DNA of 64,000 nt from the NCBI RefSeq assembly GCF_000805385.1, contig NZ_JTJW01000009.1, positions 186,001 through 250,000 of the forward strand, given 5' to 3'. Below the pieces are notes generated by a model. The model made no database searches. It was not told the DNA's origin and saw only the letters and a list, made by a program, of their open reading frames with translations. The stretch is from Mycolicibacterium setense (GTDB lineage: Bacteria > Actinomycetota > Actinomycetes > Mycobacteriales > Mycobacteriaceae). A program made the position numbers and the translations under genes. Positions 54,087-61,885 of this stretch are shown here, piece by piece. Within the stretch, counting starts at the first letter, position 1, and each line of letters begins with the position of its first letter.

Positions 54087-54128
54087 CATCATGTTCCTGC
54101 GGTCGCGTCATTTTCCGGGAAACGTTGC
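54087..54128 (-). promoter_or_regulatory. Promoter block of the narKGHJI operon, shared with the PQQ-type dehydrogenase
   Basis: CATCAT (54087-54092), GCGTCATTTTC (54105-54115) and GAAACGTTGC (54119-54128) repeat the order found before the PQQ-type dehydrogenase; the gap between the two longer pieces is 3 bases here and 7 there. The central TTTCCGGGAAACGT (54112-54125) has a near copy, TTTCATGGAAATGT, at 54135-54148, 23 bases away, suggesting two bound protein dimers on one face of the helix. Confidence 0.6.
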
Positions 54129-54243
54129 AGGCAGTTTCATGGAAATGTAATTTGCAACATGAGTGTGTCGAAATTAATCCCGTTGTGTCCCAACAATTAA
54201 CTCGGCACGGCGGCAGTGGGACTCGCACTCCGCGCCGGCCGGG

Positions 54244-54660
54244 CTAATCCGCAATGGGTGATCTCACGGTCGGCGGACCCAGCGCTTCGGCCAGATCCGT
54301 GAGCCAGGCCCGGTCGGCGGGTACCCACGACAACTCGTCGAGTTCGTCGACCGTGACCCACCGCAGTGCCCGGTGATCGTGCGCCTGCGGAGTGCCCGAG
54401 ATGAGGCTGACCCGATAGGCGCGCAGCGTCATGCCCGCCTTCAGTGCGACATCCGAACCCAGGCGGGCGCCGACGGTCACCTCGATGCCCAGTTCCTCCC
54501 GGAGTTCGCGGGCCAGGGCCTCGGCGTCGCTTTCGTCAAGGGCAACCTTGCCGCCAGGCAGTTCCCACAGTCCGGCCAACTCCGGGGGCCGCTGCCGTTG
54601 CGCCACCAACAGTCGGGCCTGCGAGAACAGCGCACCGGCCACCACGATCTGCTGATCCAT
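54244..54660 (-). CDS. mutT2: MutT-type NUDIX hydrolase MutT2
   Basis: A 138-residue NUDIX enzyme with a complete Nudix box (GGKVALDESDAEALARELREELG, first residue near 38; key residues Gly, Glu, Arg-Glu and Glu-Glu all present). It corresponds to Rv1160, which hydrolyses damaged or cytosine-containing nucleoside triphosphates. The start is ATG 54660 (MDQQIVVAGALFSQ), preferred over one nine codons upstream because it matches the family N-terminus. It is divergent from phhB with 27 bases between the starts. Confidence 0.9.
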   Translation of the reverse strand: MDQQIVVAGALFSQARLLVAQRQRPPELAGLWELPGGKVALDESDAEALARELREELGIEVTVGARLGSDVALKAGMTLRAYRVSLISGTPQAHDHRALRWVTVDELDELSWVPADRAWLTDLAEALGPPTVRSPIAD

Positions 54661-54687
54661 CGCGCCTGACGGTATACCGTCGGGCAT

Positions 54688-54981
54688 ATGGCCGTGTTAT
54701 CGAACGATCAGGTCGACGCCGCACTGCCCGATCTGCCGGGCTGGGAACGCGCGGCGGGCGCCCTGCGCAGATCCACCAAATTCCCGACATTCCTCGACGG
54801 CATCGACGCGGTACGCCGCGTGGCCGAGTTCGCCGAGGAGAAAGACCATCATCCTGATATTGACATTCGATGGCGCACAGTCACTTTCGCACTGGTGACG
54901 CATTCTGCCGGCGGCATCACCGAGAAGGACATCCAGATGGCGACGGAGATCAACCGGATTCTGTCCGACCAGCCGAGTTAG
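54688..54981 (+). CDS. phhB: Pterin-4a-carbinolamine dehydratase
   Basis: A 97-residue protein with the PCD/DCoH fold. The catalytic histidine motif is visible as EKDHHPDIDIRW (about residues 51-62), preceded by FPTFLDGIDAVRRVAEFAEE and followed by THSAGGITEKD. The enzyme dehydrates pterin carbinolamine, but in bacteria without aromatic-amino-acid hydroxylases it may have another role. It corresponds to the small gene Rv1159A beside mutT2 and pimE. Its 3' end overlaps the pimE 3' end by 32 bases. Confidence 0.9.
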   Translation: MAVLSNDQVDAALPDLPGWERAAGALRRSTKFPTFLDGIDAVRRVAEFAEEKDHHPDIDIRWRTVTFALVTHSAGGITEKDIQMATEINRILSDQPS

Positions 54982-56161
54982 TCGCGATCCAGGCCAGCGT
55001 CGCCAGCGTGGCGGCGATGTAGATCATCCCGGCCCAGGCCAGATACCACGGCCGGCCGATCACCCAGATCGTCGGTTGGGCGAAGCTGAGCAGCCACGGC
55101 ACCCCGACCAGGGTCAGCGCCAGCCAACCCCACCCCAGGATCCGTGCCCCCACCCGCTCGGCCAATGGCCCGTGCAGCAACCAGATCATCAGCGGGATCA
55201 GCCAGACCCAGTGGTGCGTCCACGAAATCGGTGAAAGCAGCAACCCGAACAGGCTCACGATCACGATGCCGCCGAGCCGGTCGGCACTGCCGCCGACCGC
55301 CCGCCACGCCAGTACGGCAAGGACCGCGGTGACGGCGATGCCGAGCAGTACGGCCGGGCCGTATCCGGCGTCGTGGCCGAGGATGCGCGAGATCCCGCCG
55401 CGCCACGACTGGTTGAACGACGTCCCGATCGGCCCGATCCGACTGGCGTCGCCCAGCAGCTCGGTGAAGTACCGGCGCGCCTCATCCCCCACCACCCACA
55501 CCGAAACCGCGACCGTCCCGAAGAACACCACCGCCGAGAACACCGCGGTGGCCCATCGGCGCGCGCCGACGAAGTACAGCCCCGACACCGCGGGCGTCAG
55601 CTTCACCCCCGCGGCCAGGCCCACCAGCAAGCCCGACAGCCACCAACGATTGCTGTAGACGGCGTACAGCACCGCGAGCACGAGGACGACATTGACCTGT
55701 CCATAGTCGAATGTGCTGCGCAGCGGTTCGGTCCAGATACCGACGGCGGTCCACAGCATCGCGACACGCCGGGGCGCCGACCCGCCGAGCAACAGCTGAC
55801 TGATCCGCACCACGCCGTACAGGGCGGCGATGATGCCGAGCTGCCAACAGAACGCGACCAGGCCGAAGGGCAGCAGGTGCAACGGATAGAACACCACCGC
55901 GGCGAACGGCGGATACGTGAAAGGCAGTGGGAAATCGGGCGTCTGGTCCGCGTAGACGTAGTCATAGAGCGCGCCCGCGTGGCCGTCGAGCGTGGCGGCG
56001 CCACCGACATAGACATGTAGATCGACGAAGTTGGCGCCGTTGGGGACGAGGTACGTCCAGGCCAGGCGCGCCACAACGCTGAGGACCAGCAACACGGGCG
56101 CCAGGCGGTAGAGCCGCGCGGTTGCTGAGATCTGGGTGGCCGGTTCGGTGTTAACGGACAC
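54950..56161 (-). CDS. pimE: Polyprenol-phosphate-mannose-dependent alpha-1,2-mannosyltransferase PimE
   Basis: A 403-residue GT-C (GT87) membrane mannosyltransferase with about ten hydrophobic helices. It adds the fifth mannose to AcPIM4, committing to polar PIMs, on the outer face of the membrane. The catalytic aspartate lies in the first outer loop, FVDLHVY (Asp47 with the start used here). GTG 56159-56161 (VSVNTEPATQ) is chosen; an upstream ATG at 56281 would add a 40-residue basic extension. It corresponds to Rv1159. LpqW, encoded in this window, influences this branch point. Confidence 0.9.
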   Translation of the reverse strand: MSVNTEPATQISATARLYRLAPVLLVLSVVARLAWTYLVPNGANFVDLHVYVGGAATLDGHAGALYDYVYADQTPDFPLPFTYPPFAAVVFYPLHLLPFGLVAFCWQLGIIAALYGVVRISQLLLGGSAPRRVAMLWTAVGIWTEPLRSTFDYGQVNVVLVLAVLYAVYSNRWWLSGLLVGLAAGVKLTPAVSGLYFVGARRWATAVFSAVVFFGTVAVSVWVVGDEARRYFTELLGDASRIGPIGTSFNQSWRGGISRILGHDAGYGPAVLLGIAVTAVLAVLAWRAVGGSADRLGGIVIVSLFGLLLSPISWTHHWVWLIPLMIWLLHGPLAERVGARILGWGWLALTLVGVPWLLSFAQPTIWVIGRPWYLAWAGMIYIAATLATLAWIATNSAGRTESG

Positions 56162-56290
56162 GACTTTAGCGACCCGTCTTCGGCCACCTTGTGCCTGCCG
56201 TTTTTCATGCCGGCGCATCACGCCCAAGGCACTGCTCGGTAACGAATCCGGCCGATGCAGTAACGGTTGAATAACCGCCACACGTGTCCC

Positions 56291-56318
56291 TTGAGTAACA
56301 CCAGTAACTCCGTAGTTT
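56291..56318 (+). promoter_or_regulatory. Candidate promoter of the Ala/Pro-rich secreted gene pair
   Basis: TTGAGT (56291-56296) and TAGTTT (56313-56318) are separated by 16 bases, 37 bases before the ATG at 56355. The intervening sequence has two GTAAC units. The following leader contains the GGGAGAA ribosome-binding site. Confidence 0.35.
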
Positions 56319-56354
56319 CGCCTTCAGACGTGCAAGCAACCGATTGGGAGAACC

Positions 56355-57056
56355 ATGATCTTCACCTGGAAAGCACTTTCCACCAGCATGATCGCGGCCG
56401 CCGGCGCAGTCCCGGTCGCGTTGGCCCTCAGTGCCACAGCGAATGCCGAGCCGGTGCCTCCGGCCCCGGCCATCCCCGGCGCGCCGAACCTGCCGATCGT
56501 CAACCAGCTCGCGGGTGTGCCCGCCGCCGCGCCGCAACTGCTGCAGGGCGTGAGCTCCGCGTTGACCGGCACGCCCGCCGCCGCACCGGCACCTGCCCCG
56601 GGCGCCACCGCATCGGTGACGCTGCCGCAGGTGCCCTCGGCCGTCACACCGGCAGCCGCCAATGCCCCCCTGGGATCGCTGGTGCCGGGGTTGCCCGCCG
56701 CCCCGGCTGCCGCGCCTGCCGCAACCGCCGCACCGGCCGCCACGGCTCCGGCGACCGGACCCGCATCGCTGATCCCCTCCGCCGAGGTGAAGATCCCGCA
56801 GGTGCCCGGCATGCCGATTCCGCTGCCCCAGTCGGTGAATATCCCCGGTGACCTGGCTTCGCTGGCTCCGGTCGGCTCGCCGCTGGCCAGCCTGGCTCCG
56901 GCCGCGGCCCAGACGGCGCTGCCCGCCGCTGCCGCCGCAGCACCGGCCGCCGCCGCGGCTCCGGCAGTGGCAGCTCCCGCTGCCGCCGCCGCTCCCGGAA
57001 TCTCCAACCCGGGTGTCGCAGCACTGGCACCGCTGCTGACCGCCGGCCTGCCCTGA
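56355..57056 (+). CDS. Secreted Ala/Pro-rich protein (Rv1158c-like)
   Basis: A 233-residue exported protein. The signal peptide (MIFTWKALSTSMIAAAGAVP onward) ends at ANA-E near residue 33. The mature part is made almost wholly of Ala, Pro, Gly, Val and Leu, with many PAAAPA-type units, and has no cysteine. Such low-complexity proteins are often surface exposed or glycosylated in mycobacteria. Position between pimE and an Rv1157c-like gene identifies it as the Rv1158c counterpart. The ribosome-binding region GATTGGGAGAACC is nearly repeated before the next gene. Confidence 0.8.
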   Translation: MIFTWKALSTSMIAAAGAVPVALALSATANAEPVPPAPAIPGAPNLPIVNQLAGVPAAAPQLLQGVSSALTGTPAAAPAPAPGATASVTLPQVPSAVTPAAANAPLGSLVPGLPAAPAAAPAATAAPAATAPATGPASLIPSAEVKIPQVPGMPIPLPQSVNIPGDLASLAPVGSPLASLAPAAAQTALPAAAAAAPAAAAAPAVAAPAAAAAPGISNPGVAALAPLLTAGLP

Positions 57057-57097
57057 TCCACGAACTGGTCTGACCGCCCGAAACGATTGGGAAAGCC

Positions 57098-58105
57098 ATG
57101 TCACCGCGCAAGTCACCGAGAATGTTGTTCGCCGGCGCCATCGCAGTCGGTACGTCGGCCGCGTTGCTGTTCGGCACCGGAGTAGCCGGCGCCGACCCGG
57201 CGCCGGCACCGTTGCCGATCGACAACGTGCAGGCACCCGGTCTGCCGGCGATGGAGGGCCTGAGCCCGATCATCCAGCAGGCGGCAGCCGATCCGGGAGG
57301 CGCGGTGCAGCTGTTGATGGCGGCCGCGCAGGCCTTCGCTGCCAACAAACAGGAATCGGCTGAATCCCGCAACGTCGCGACGGCGGTCAACCAGTTCGCA
57401 GCCCAGCCCGTCGCCGCACCCGAGCACGTTCCTGCTCTGGGTGCCGGCGGCGACGCTCACCTGCCGATGGGTGTCGACCCGGCCCACGCCGCCGGGCCAC
57501 CGGCCCCCGAGGCGCTGCCCGCTCCGGCCCCTGCCCCGGCACCGGCACCCGCACCCGAGGGCGCACCCGCGCCCGCGCCCGAAGCAGTGCCGGCGGCGGC
57601 CACGATCCCGGCCCCGGCGCCTGCTCCTGAGGCGGCACCCGCTCCTGCCCCTGAGGCGGCACCGGCAGGCGCGCCGGCTCCAGGCTTCGGACCCAACACG
57701 CCGACGAAGCAGGACTTCATGTACCCGTCGATCAGCAACGGGTGCCTCAAAGACGGCGGAAACGTTCTGGCGACGGCGATCTCAGTGGCCGGACCCGCGA
57801 CGATCCCGCTGCCCGGCCCGAAGGCAGGCCAGACCGCTTACGTGTTCACCGCGATCGGTACGCCGGGCCCGGCCGCCGAGCAGAAGCTTCCGCTCAACGC
57901 CACGTGGGTCAACCTGACGACCGGCAAGTCCGGAAGCGTGACGCTCCAGCCGCGCCCGGACCTCAACCCCGAGGGCCCGACCACGCTGACCGCGATCGCC
58001 GACACCGGATCGGGCAGCATCATGACGACGATCTTCGGACAGGTCACGACGACCGAGATGCAGTGCCAGTTCATGCCCACCATCGGATCCACGGTGGTGC
58101 CCTGA
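57098..58105 (+). CDS. Secreted Ala/Pro-rich protein with C-terminal globular domain (Rv1157c-like)
   Basis: A 335-residue exported protein. The signal peptide ends at AGA-D near residue 31. A helical segment (about 45-95) is followed by a long Pro/Ala low-complexity region (about 128-190, PAPAPAPAPAPEG units) and then a folded C-terminal domain (about 195-335) with two cysteines (SNGCLKDGG and EMQCQFMP) and a beta-sandwich-like composition. It forms a pair with the preceding gene (41 bases apart). Function unknown; it is an envelope or secreted protein. Confidence 0.8.
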   Translation: MSPRKSPRMLFAGAIAVGTSAALLFGTGVAGADPAPAPLPIDNVQAPGLPAMEGLSPIIQQAAADPGGAVQLLMAAAQAFAANKQESAESRNVATAVNQFAAQPVAAPEHVPALGAGGDAHLPMGVDPAHAAGPPAPEALPAPAPAPAPAPAPEGAPAPAPEAVPAAATIPAPAPAPEAAPAPAPEAAPAGAPAPGFGPNTPTKQDFMYPSISNGCLKDGGNVLATAISVAGPATIPLPGPKAGQTAYVFTAIGTPGPAAEQKLPLNATWVNLTTGKSGSVTLQPRPDLNPEGPTTLTAIADTGSGSIMTTIFGQVTTTEMQCQFMPTIGSTVVP

Positions 58106-58129
58106 CCACACCGTATGAATGGGGAAACG

Positions 58130-58171
58130 AAATTCCCGGTCGCTGGCCTCATGGCTTGCGACCGGGAATTT
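58130..58171. terminator. Strong bidirectional hairpin after the Rv1157c-like gene
   Basis: A perfect 14-base stem, AAATTCCCGGTCGC (58130-58143) with GCGACCGGGAATTT (58158-58171), and a 14-base loop. The right arm ends in a run of T, so it resembles an intrinsic terminator for the plus-strand gene. It lies between convergent genes. Confidence 0.85.
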
Positions 58172-58197
58172 TGTTGGGGGCTGTTGAAGTCTGGGCC

Positions 58198-58347
58198 TCA
58201 GTAGGCCATGAAGAGAATCATCTCCCGGTCGTATTCGCGACCGGGGTGCTGCTGGGCCAAATGTGCCTGGGCCTTTTCGACCAGGTCGTCCTCGTCAGTC
58301 CCGCTGATCGCTTCTCCGCACGGGCAGTTCAGATGTGTCTTCGCCAT
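58198..58347 (-). CDS. Small DUF1059-like Cys-containing protein
   Basis: A 49-residue frame from ATG 58345-58347 to TGA 58198. It begins MAKTHLNCPCGEAISGTDED, continues with a helix (DLVEKAQAHLAQQHPGREYD) and ends MILFMAY. The CPCG pair followed by a conserved helix with histidines is the pattern of DUF1059 small proteins, which probably bind a metal. It stands alone between a terminator and the glycosylase gene. The ribosome-binding site is weak, but the coherence of the family pattern supports a real gene. Confidence 0.75.
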   Translation of the reverse strand: MAKTHLNCPCGEAISGTDEDDLVEKAQAHLAQQHPGREYDREMILFMAY

Positions 58348-58448
58348 ATCTTCACTTTCGCATAGGTCCGCGAAGTTATCCGCCGAGTGTGCGCACAGAT
58401 CGCGATACCAGGCCCAAACGCGATCTCACCGCACGCTCGACGGCGCGC

Positions 58449-59036
58449 TCAAGCCTTGGCGGCCTTGGCTTCTTTGGCGGCCGCCTTCTGGGCTTTCTTG
58501 TACGTGCGCACCTTCTGCAACGAGCCGGGATCAACCACATCGGCCACCGACATATACGAGCCGGCCTTGCCGTAATCCCCCGCGGCCTCCCGCCAGCCCT
58601 TCGGCGTCACGCCGTACTGCTTGCCCAACAGCGCCAAGAAGATCCGGGCTTTCTGATCACCGAACCCCGGCAGCCGCTTGAGCCTGCGCAGCACCTCGGC
58701 ACCGTCGGGATCGCCGCCGGTCCACAACGCCGTCACGTCACCGTCGTATTCGTCGACGATCGCCCGCGCCAGTTCCTGCACCCGTTTGCCCATCGAGCCC
58801 GGAAACCGGTGAATGGCAGGGGTTTGCGACACCAACTCGATGAACTCGTCCGGGTTGTAGTCGGCGATCTTGTGCGCGTCGACATCACCGAGGCGGTCGG
58901 CGATCTTCTTCGGCCCGGCGAACGCCGTCTCCATCGGGATCTGCTGGTCCAACAACATCCCGACCAAAAGCGCGAACGGGTTGGCCTCCAGCAGGGCGTC
59001 GGCCTCCGGATCTTGTACCAGCTGCAGTTTTCCCAC
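58449..59036 (-). CDS. HhH-GPD family DNA glycosylase-like protein (Rv1156-like)
   Basis: A 195-residue protein related to base-excision DNA glycosylases. The opening PFALLVGMLLDQQIPMETAF and the helix-hairpin-helix (LKRLPGFGDQKARIFLALL, about 118-136) are family marks. The C-terminus is a lysine/alanine tail (KKAQKAAAKEAKAAKA) that may bind DNA. It lacks the four-cysteine iron-sulfur cluster of EndoIII/MutY. It corresponds to Rv1156; substrate base unknown. Confidence 0.85.
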   Translation of the reverse strand: MGKLQLVQDPEADALLEANPFALLVGMLLDQQIPMETAFAGPKKIADRLGDVDAHKIADYNPDEFIELVSQTPAIHRFPGSMGKRVQELARAIVDEYDGDVTALWTGGDPDGAEVLRRLKRLPGFGDQKARIFLALLGKQYGVTPKGWREAAGDYGKAGSYMSVADVVDPGSLQKVRTYKKAQKAAAKEAKAAKA

Positions 59037-59134
59037 GTCGCCAGTCTAGAACCAGTCCCGTTTTTGACGTTTGTGTCGGTGGAGTGTGCGAATGTGTACG
59101 CGATAACCCGGTGATGTGCGCATAGGAGTTGGAC

Positions 59135-59431
59135 ATGAGACGTGTGATTGCGCCTCTTTTCGCGGCGGTGGTTACCGCTCTTGCGTTGGCCGCCACGGCC
59201 AACGCCATCCCAGACCAGGGCACGCCGGAATTCGACAACTACATGCAAGGCCTCGACCGCAACGGATTCCACCTGAATCCCGACACCGCATGGCGCGTCG
59301 CCCACCAGGCTTGCCAGGGCGGCATCCCGGGATACATCGGTTTGGAACTGGCTGCCCAAGGCGTGATCGGCCCCGGATCCCAGGATCGGGTGTACGAGGT
59401 GGCCAGAAAGTACGCCTGCCCCGTTCAATAG
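59135..59431 (+). CDS. Small secreted DUF732-type protein
   Basis: A 98-residue exported protein from ATG 59135, with a TAGGAG ribosome-binding site. The signal peptide (MRRVIAPLFAAVVTALALAA) ends at ANA-I. The mature domain has the DUF732 pattern: a first helix (FDNYMQGLDRNGFHLNPDT), a cysteine in VAHQACQGG and a second near the end (KYACPVQ), probably bridged. Many such proteins are encoded in mycobacteria; their role is unknown. Confidence 0.85.
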   Translation: MRRVIAPLFAAVVTALALAATANAIPDQGTPEFDNYMQGLDRNGFHLNPDTAWRVAHQACQGGIPGYIGLELAAQGVIGPGSQDRVYEVARKYACPVQ

Positions 59432-59480
59432 GTGAGCTAGCTGCGGTTTCGTCGCACAGCAATCTAAGGTTGGCCGCACG

Positions 59481-60680
59481 ATGTCCGGCGAGGTTGCAGT
59501 TGCGCTGGCCCTGGCGCTGATTCTGGCGGCGGTCGCCGCCGTCGTCGTGGTGCGCACCCGAAAAGTGGTCGCGACCCCTACCGAACGTGCCGTGCACGCC
59601 GCGCTGCACACCGCGGCTCAGGCGGCCCGCGCACTGCGCCAGGGTCTGGACACCGAATCCGCCCAAACCGCTGCGCCCTACCTGCGTGAGTTGACCGGCA
59701 CCGCGGGGCTGGCCCTGTTCGACGACGACGCGGCACTGCTGGCGCGTGACCACGACGACGACGCGATCTGGCAGTCAGACACCGACGAGGTCTGCGCCGA
59801 CACCGCGCGGGAGTCGATCACCGCCGGGCGCCGGGTGCTTCGCACGGCACGCTCGACGGCGATCGTGGCCCAGCCGCTGCTGACCGAGGGCGGTGAGGTG
59901 CTCGGCGCCCTGGTCGTGCTGGCACCGGCCAGTCCCGGCCCGGGCATGCTCGGAGCGGTCGGCGAGGTGGCGCGCTATGCGGCCAGCCAGATCGAGCTGG
60001 CCGAACTCGACGCGTCGCGTGCCCGACTGGACCGGGCCGAGGTACTGGCGCTGCGTGCCCAGATCAGTCCGCACTTCATCTACAACGCGCTCAACACGAT
60101 TGCCTCCTTCGTCCGCACCGATCCCGACCGGGCGCGTGAACTGATCATCGAATTCGCCGACTTCACCCGATATTCCTTCCGGGCGGCCGGGCAGTACACC
60201 ACGCTGGCCGAGGAACTGCGCAACATCGATCGCTACCTCACGCTGGAGCGGGCGCGGTTCGGCACCAATCTGAAGGTGCGCCTGCAGGTGGCCCCGGAGG
60301 TGCTCAATGTCGTGGTGCCGTTTCTCGCACTGCAACCATTGGTGGAGAACGCCGTGCGGCACGGGCTGGCCGGCAACGGCGGCGGGTCGGTGGAGATCGT
60401 CGCGCGCGACGCCGGCACCGAATGCGTGATCACCGTCGAGGACGACGGCACAGGTATGGATCCGGACACGCTGCGCGCCGGGCCCGGCGACGCGTTGGCC
60501 GACCCCGCCGGCGAATCCGCCCACGTCGGCCTGACCAATGTGGACCATCGACTGCGGGCGGCGTTCGGCAACGATTACGGTCTTGTGGTCGAGACAGCGG
60601 TCGGTGCGGGCACGAAAGTGGTGATGCGCGTGCCGAAGTTCCGTTCAGGGGTCCGAGCCGGTGGAGGTGCGTTCGCATGA
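59481..60680 (+). CDS. LytS/YpdA-type sensor histidine kinase
   Basis: A 399-residue kinase with one N-terminal membrane helix (residues 5-25), a GAF-like sensing domain (about 35-170) and the His_kinase domain with phospho-acceptor His198 in LRAQISPHFIYNALNTI. The ATPase domain follows (LQPLVENAVRHGLAG and DDGTGMDPDTL). Unlike canonical LytS it lacks the multi-helix 5TM region. Proteins of this class in Escherichia coli and staphylococci respond to extracellular or intracellular pyruvate and control its transporters. It is followed by a LytTR regulator and a symporter, which suggests a carboxylate-sensing circuit. Confidence 0.9.
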   Translation: MSGEVAVALALALILAAVAAVVVVRTRKVVATPTERAVHAALHTAAQAARALRQGLDTESAQTAAPYLRELTGTAGLALFDDDAALLARDHDDDAIWQSDTDEVCADTARESITAGRRVLRTARSTAIVAQPLLTEGGEVLGALVVLAPASPGPGMLGAVGEVARYAASQIELAELDASRARLDRAEVLALRAQISPHFIYNALNTIASFVRTDPDRARELIIEFADFTRYSFRAAGQYTTLAEELRNIDRYLTLERARFGTNLKVRLQVAPEVLNVVVPFLALQPLVENAVRHGLAGNGGGSVEIVARDAGTECVITVEDDGTGMDPDTLRAGPGDALADPAGESAHVGLTNVDHRLRAAFGNDYGLVVETAVGAGTKVVMRVPKFRSGVRAGGGAFA

Positions 60681-60699
60681 GCAAGCTTGCGAGCGAACC

Positions 60700-61494
60700 G
60701 TGACCGCCAACCTGACCGTGCTCGCCGTCGACGACGAGGCACCCGCGCTCGACGAGCTGGCCTACCTGCTGGGGCGCCACCCCGACATCGGCCAGGTGTA
60801 CACCGCGTCCGACGCCACCTCGGCGCTGCGCGAGCTCAACCAGCACACCATCGACGCGGTGTTCCTCGACATCAACATGCCCGGTCTGTCGGGTATCGAA
60901 TTGGCCGGTGTGCTGGCCAATTACGCGAACCGGCCCGCCGTGGTGTTCGTGACCGCCCACGAGGACAAGGCGGTGGCCGCCTTCGACGTCGGCGCCGTCG
61001 ACTATCTGCTCAAGCCGATCCGGCAGAACCGCCTCGATGAGGCCGTGCGCCGCGTCGCCTCCGCTGCGGGCAGAGCCGGTGAGTCGCCCGGTCCGGCCAC
61101 CGCCGAGGATCAGGACTGGAATGTGGTGCCCGCCGAACTGGGTGGCATCACGCACCTGGTGCCCCGCGACAGTATCGGCTGGGTCGAGGCCGAAGGGGAT
61201 TACGCCAGGCTGCATTCGGCGACGGGTGCGCATCTGGTGCGAATCCCGTTGAGTACCTTGGAAAGCCGATGGCGTGATCATGGTTTTCAGCGCATCCACC
61301 GGTCCTATCTGGTGTCGCTGCGGCAGGTGACCGGCCTGCGCACATCCGACGGCGCGGTGCTGGTCCGGCTGCGGGCCAACGGGACCTCGCCGGCGGTGGA
61401 GCTGCCGGTGAGCCGACGTCAGGCGCGTGAACTGCGGGACCGGTTGGTCCGCGACCCGATGCGCTCACTCAAACCCGCGGACAGCGATGAGTGA
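60700..61494 (+). CDS. LytTR-type response regulator
   Basis: A 264-residue regulator. From GTG 60700 (VTANLTVLAVDDEAPALDEL) the receiver domain has DDE at 11-13, the phospho-acceptor Asp57 in AVFLDINMPG and the lysine of YLLKPI. A LytTR DNA-binding domain occupies about 135-258 (SIGWVEAEGDYARLH and RIHRSYLVSLRQV). A GTG at 60661 overlapping the kinase gene is an alternative start. It pairs with the upstream kinase and likely controls the symporter operon that follows. Confidence 0.93.
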   Translation: MTANLTVLAVDDEAPALDELAYLLGRHPDIGQVYTASDATSALRELNQHTIDAVFLDINMPGLSGIELAGVLANYANRPAVVFVTAHEDKAVAAFDVGAVDYLLKPIRQNRLDEAVRRVASAAGRAGESPGPATAEDQDWNVVPAELGGITHLVPRDSIGWVEAEGDYARLHSATGAHLVRIPLSTLESRWRDHGFQRIHRSYLVSLRQVTGLRTSDGAVLVRLRANGTSPAVELPVSRRQARELRDRLVRDPMRSLKPADSDE

Positions 61495-61885
61495 GCGACC
61501 CGCAGCCGGTTCTGGCGGGCGGCCCGCTCCGCAACGGCAGCGCGTCGTGCTCGCCCACCGACGGGGCACCCGCATGGTGCGCACCCGTGTCGAGGTCCAG
61601 GAGCAGACGCAGGTGGGCGACGCGCTCGTCCGCGGACTGGTGCGGACTCAGCTCGGCCTCGCGCTGCGGCTGGCCGCGGTCGTGGTGACGATCGTGGTGG
61701 CACTCGTGCTGCTCGATGCCGCCGTGCCGGATCTGGCCGCGCTCACCGTGTTCGGGGTCCGGCTCAACTGGCTGATCCTGGCCGGGCTGATCTACCCGCT
61801 CTTGTACGGCGTAGGCCGGCTCTATGTGCGGCTGGCCGAACAGGGCGAACGGGATTTCGTCCGCGTCGTCGACAGCGAACCATGA
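61487..61885 (+). CDS. Small membrane protein preceding the symporter (DUF485-like position)
   Basis: A 132-residue protein from ATG 61487, overlapping the regulator stop, and itself overlapping the symporter start by 4 bases. It has a basic N-terminus (RPAPQRQRVVLAHRRGTR), then two hydrophobic helices (about 58-80 and 92-112) and a charged end. Symporters of the acetate/pyruvate type are often encoded with a small two-helix partner protein (DUF485), and this gene has that position and shape, though the match to DUF485 itself is not certain. Confidence 0.75.
   Translation: MSERPAAGSGGRPAPQRQRVVLAHRRGTRMVRTRVEVQEQTQVGDALVRGLVRTQLGLALRLAAVVVTIVVALVLLDAAVPDLAALTVFGVRLNWLILAGLIYPLLYGVGRLYVRLAEQGERDFVRVVDSEP

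Noticed and set aside
54105..54150. GlnR box in the nar promoter
   Set aside because: The AC/GAAAC-like pieces do not have the AC-n9-AC spacing expected of GlnR; the match was forced.
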